From Candidatus Levyibacteriota bacterium (GTDB lineage: Bacteria; Patescibacteriota; Microgenomatia; Levybacterales; UBA12049): a DNA stretch of 8,085 bases. This document shows positions 5,267 through 8,085 of the stretch, piece after piece. Every line of letters starts with the position of its first letter. Within the stretch, counting starts at the first letter, position 1. The position numbers and the translations under genes are program-made. The DNA lies in the NCBI GenBank assembly GCA_016184205.1, contig JACPDD010000041.1, positions 1-8,085 on the forward strand. The letters are read 5' to 3'. The notes beneath the pieces were generated by a model, which was not told where the DNA came from, did not search any database, and worked only from the letters and a program-made list of their open reading frames with translations.

Positions 5267-7450
5267 ATGGCTTTCCTGTTGGATGTTATTGTTTTATCTC
5301 TAAAGCTTCTTATTTCAATTGGCGATTTAGTGCTATTTTTAGCAAAAGTCATAAAAAGGGCAGTAAAAAAAATATATGCAAAGGTTAAGACATTGGCAGG
5401 ATCCGCTAAATTTGGCTTTTATGAAAAAAGGGAGCGCAAATCTCGTACACTAAGAAAAATAAGGCACAAAGAAATTAAAATTTTTCCCCTGCCTTTTAGC
5501 AAAAAAATAAAATATTTTACATTTGGGACATTATTCTCTTTGTTTTTCATATTCACTCCTCTTCTTGTAATAATCTTTTTAGACGAATTGCCAAATCCAA
5601 GCACACTTGCAATTCAACAAAGTCCTCAGACAACAAAAATCTATGACAGGAATGGACAACTTCTTTTCCAGATATACGCTGCTCAAAATAGAACCTATAT
5701 TCCTCTATCCGGAGTTCCAAAAGACCTACAGATGGCAACAGTGGCAATTGAGGATAAGAATTTTTATACAAATCCGGGATTTGACATACAGGCGATTATA
5801 AGGGCAACAATTTCCGATTTGCAGGGAAATCATCTCCAAGGAGGTTCCACAATAACTCAACAGCTAATCAAATCAACTCTACTTAGTCCAGAAAGAAGTA
5901 TAAAAAGAAAAGTAAAAGAGCTCACTCTTGCGCTTTGGGCAGAACGTCTATATAGCAAGGAAAAGATTTTAGAAATGTACTTCAACCAAGTTCCTTACGG
6001 AGGAACAGCCTGGGGCGTTGAGGCAGCAGCACAAACATATTTTGGAAAAAGCGTAAAAGATTTAGACCTTGCACAAAGTGCTTTTCTGGCAGGACTTCCT
6101 AAGGCACCAACCACTTATTCCCCTTATGGCACATCGGCAAGCCTTTGGAAAAAAAGACAGAAGGACGTACTAAAAAGAATGCAGGAAGAAGGATTTATTA
6201 CTAATAAACAACGGGATCAGGCACTTGGACAAGAACTTTCTTTCAATCCTCCCAGAAACCCCATACAAGCACCTCATTTTGTAATGTATGTTAGAGATCT
6301 TCTGGTAGAAAAATATGGGCTTGAGATGGTTGAGAAAGGAGGACTTAGAGTCAAAACAACCATTGACTTGGGTTTTCAGGATAGAGCACAAGCTATTGTA
6401 TCAGAAGAAGTACAAAAAGCAGCAGGGCTGAATGTTGGGAATGGTGCCGCTTTGGTAACTAATCCAAAAACAGGAGAGATATTAGCAATGGTTGGAAGCA
6501 AGGATTATAAGGACCCAAATGGAGGAGCGGTAAACTTAACTACAGCACTTAGGCAACCGGGCTCCTCAATAAAAGTTGTCACCTATGGCTCTGCGCTGAG
6601 TAATGGATTTACAGCTGCAACCATACTGGACGACTCTCCTGTTTCATTTTCAAGTCCGGGCAGCCCAGTCTATGCTCCTGTTAATTATGACGGCGGATTT
6701 CATGGAAGAGTCTCTTTAAGAATCGCTCTGGCTAACTCATACAATGTTCCTGCGGTAAAAACTCTCAGCAGAATTGGTATTGAAAATATGGTGGATCTTG
6801 CTAAAAAAATGGGTATTAATACCTGGAAAGAACCAGAAAATTACGGACTTTCAATAACTTTGGGGGCAGCTGAAGTTAGAATGACAGACATGGCCCAAGT
6901 TTATGGAGTTTTGGCAAATGAAGGTAAAAGAGTAGATTTAAATCCAATTGTGGAAATTACTGATTCTCAAGGCAATATAGTTGAAAAAAATCAAAATAAA
7001 GCAGTGAATGTTTTGGACCAGGGGGTTGCATTCATACTTTCAAATATCCTATCTGATAATGCTGCAAGAGCTCAAGCATTTGGCCCAAATTCAATTCTTA
7101 ATATTACGGGGCATACTGTCTCCGTTAAGACTGGCACATCTGATAATAAAAGAGATAATTGGGCATTTGGCTATACACCTTCATATGTAGTAGCTTCGTG
7201 GGTTGGGAACAATGATAATAGTCCAATGAGCCAAAATCTTGCTTCGGGAATCACTGGTGCTGCCCCAATCTGGAACAGACTCATGAGTATTCTTCTTTCT
7301 AAAAAACCTGATGAGAGACCAAATTTACCTTCTGATATTGTTCAGAAACCATGCATTGGAAGACTAGAGTATTTTGTAAAAGGAACAGAGAATCTGGTTA
7401 ATTGCAACTTTGTACCAAACCCTTCACCCACCACAACGGCACTACGATAA
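5267..7450 (+). CDS. Second class A penicillin-binding protein, paralogue of the first
   Basis: It has the same architecture as the PBP at 2988-5159 and looks more than half identical to it across the GT51 and transpeptidase domains. GT51 motifs: AIEDKNFY (160-167, catalytic Glu162), LQGGSTITQQL (190-200), EMYFNQVPYGG (Glu236). The His usual in FYxHxGxD is Asn here (FYTNPGFD, 166-173). Transpeptidase motifs: SSIK (433-436, Ser433), SYN (491-493), KTGT (621-624). The N-terminus is about 60 residues longer than in the first PBP: a hydrophobic segment (about 1-28), a basic stretch (30-80) and then the usual anchor (about 82-105), so there may be two membrane-associated segments. The C-terminal cysteine region is reduced to C696 and C713, and the protein ends in a Pro/Thr-rich tail (727 residues in all). 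The ATG at 5267 is the first in-frame one after two stops (5252 and 5258), but it lacks a Shine-Dalgarno site, so the start is less certain than the body of the gene. Confidence 0.93.
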   Translation: MAFLLDVIVLSLKLLISIGDLVLFLAKVIKRAVKKIYAKVKTLAGSAKFGFYEKRERKSRTLRKIRHKEIKIFPLPFSKKIKYFTFGTLFSLFFIFTPLLVIIFLDELPNPSTLAIQQSPQTTKIYDRNGQLLFQIYAAQNRTYIPLSGVPKDLQMATVAIEDKNFYTNPGFDIQAIIRATISDLQGNHLQGGSTITQQLIKSTLLSPERSIKRKVKELTLALWAERLYSKEKILEMYFNQVPYGGTAWGVEAAAQTYFGKSVKDLDLAQSAFLAGLPKAPTTYSPYGTSASLWKKRQKDVLKRMQEEGFITNKQRDQALGQELSFNPPRNPIQAPHFVMYVRDLLVEKYGLEMVEKGGLRVKTTIDLGFQDRAQAIVSEEVQKAAGLNVGNGAALVTNPKTGEILAMVGSKDYKDPNGGAVNLTTALRQPGSSIKVVTYGSALSNGFTAATILDDSPVSFSSPGSPVYAPVNYDGGFHGRVSLRIALANSYNVPAVKTLSRIGIENMVDLAKKMGINTWKEPENYGLSITLGAAEVRMTDMAQVYGVLANEGKRVDLNPIVEITDSQGNIVEKNQNKAVNVLDQGVAFILSNILSDNAARAQAFGPNSILNITGHTVSVKTGTSDNKRDNWAFGYTPSYVVASWVGNNDNSPMSQNLASGITGAAPIWNRLMSILLSKKPDERPNLPSDIVQKPCIGRLEYFVKGTENLVNCNFVPNPSPTTTALR

Positions 7451-7455
7451 GTCCT

Positions 7456-8085
7456 CTACGAGAAATTCTTCTGTATCTTGAATAGGATAAATTGTGGCAA
7501 GTCTTGGGGGTTTTCTCGCAATCTATTTCTCCAATAATCATTAAGATTTTCAGATTCGATTAATCTCCCTACTAACTCTTTCTCAATCTGGTGTCCAACA
7601 TCTCTTTGGACTTCATAAAGAGTTCTTCCTCCTGTCCATGGAACCTGCCTTCCATATTTATTCATCGCCGTATATCTTTCATTTCTTTCAAGATTATCTA
7701 CTCTCTTGTTTAAAGACACGACATTATTTTCGTCTATAATAGCACCAACATAATGATGGATTTTTTCTTCTAATGTCGCTTCAGGGCTTACAACTCTAGG
7801 AAGAGCAGGGTGTCCGTCAGCCGAAGCAATTCTAATAATTTCAGGGGGGATACCTCTATTCTGCATCCCTTTTACACTATGACTTTCTGACTCTTCAAAA
7901 AAATCATACTTTAATTTGCCTCCTTCTTGTTCATTTACCTCACCGTTTGCGATATACTGATTTATCTTTCTTAATCCAGTCGTTTGATATTTTTTATCCC
8001 AATCATGAGCCATAGCAGCAAGACCAAGATTCCTCCTGCTTTCAGAAGAAAGATTTAATGCCTCTGATAAAACTTCACATGCAGC
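7456..8085 (-). CDS. HD-domain-like protein, N-terminus beyond the window
   Basis: The frame is open to the right edge. An ATG at 8013 exists but is probably internal, because the 24 codons upstream of it continue a helix that merges into LAAMAHDWDKK, which resembles the HD motif of HD-superfamily phosphohydrolases. In the 209 visible residues, counted from the edge, His27-Asp28 is the HD pair. Residues about 76-130 (GIPPEIIRIASA, then TLEEKIHHYVGAI, NNVVSLNKRVDNL) resemble the later helices of HD proteins, in which a YAD motif carries the last metal-ligand Asp and is followed by IVSLEER. Here that position reads YVG, so the ligand seems lost. The first metal-binding His would lie outside the window. 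Past residue 130 the helical C-terminus (about 155-209) is unfamiliar. No substrate can be proposed. The gene converges with the second PBP, leaving 5 bp between the stops and no visible terminator hairpin. Confidence 0.6.
   Translation of the reverse strand, partial: AACEVLSEALNLSSESRRNLGLAAMAHDWDKKYQTTGLRKINQYIANGEVNEQEGGKLKYDFFEESESHSVKGMQNRGIPPEIIRIASADGHPALPRVVSPEATLEEKIHHYVGAIIDENNVVSLNKRVDNLERNERYTAMNKYGRQVPWTGGRTLYEVQRDVGHQIEKELVGRLIESENLNDYWRNRLRENPQDLPQFILFKIQKNFS

Noticed and set aside
5200..5388. A GTG-initiated 62-codon frame upstream of and overlapping the second PBP
   Set aside because: Its start would lie only 2 nt after the -10 box, before the expected transcription start, and its sequence is the PBP N-terminus read in another frame.
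8013..8013. ATG at 8013 as the start of the HD-like gene
   Set aside because: The frame stays open for 24 more codons to the edge, and these codons continue the helix that leads into the HD motif; no -10 box or Shine-Dalgarno site fits a start there.

Overview
This is an AT-rich bacterial segment, roughly 37-40% GC by eye. It most resembles a Candidate Phyla Radiation (Patescibacteria) genome, perhaps of the Microgenomates type. The support is indirect: a shortened phosphoglycerate kinase, a CvpA-CAP fusion protein, tandem class A penicillin-binding proteins with Pro/Thr-rich tails, very tight gene packing, and heptamer repeats of the CAAATWY type inside a coding region. There is no rRNA or other marker gene here, so the lineage is an inference.

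Layout from left to right: (1) the last 47 codons of a FAD-linked oxidase on the + strand (1-145); (2) an unrecognised 210-residue cytoplasmic protein on + (202-834), with an almost ideal promoter whose start point falls on the ATG; (3) a two-gene unit on the - strand reading right to left, the CvpA-CAP membrane protein (2921-1902) followed with no gap by pgk (1901-837); (4) a 66-bp divergent promoter region (2922-2987); (5) two class A PBPs in tandem on + (2988-5159 and 5267-7450), clearly paralogous; (6) a gene on - for an HD-domain-like protein (from the right edge to 7456), which runs off the window.

The functional theme of the middle is the cell envelope. Two bifunctional glycosyltransferase/transpeptidase enzymes polymerise and cross-link peptidoglycan. 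A divergently transcribed membrane protein with an extracytoplasmic CAP domain shares their control region, and a glycolytic kinase is coupled behind it. No mobile element, CRISPR array, tRNA or rRNA was recognised.

No convincing wholly new multi-gene system is present. The signals that most deserve a second look are: two 35-bp heptamer-repeat arrays inside pgk, one of them replacing the loop next to the nucleotide site; three promoters whose -10 boxes sit 6-7 nt before the start codon, implying leaderless mRNAs; the divergent promoters with overlapping -35 boxes; and replaced conserved residues in the second PBP (His to Asn in the transferase motif) and in the HD protein (apparent loss of the last metal-binding Asp).
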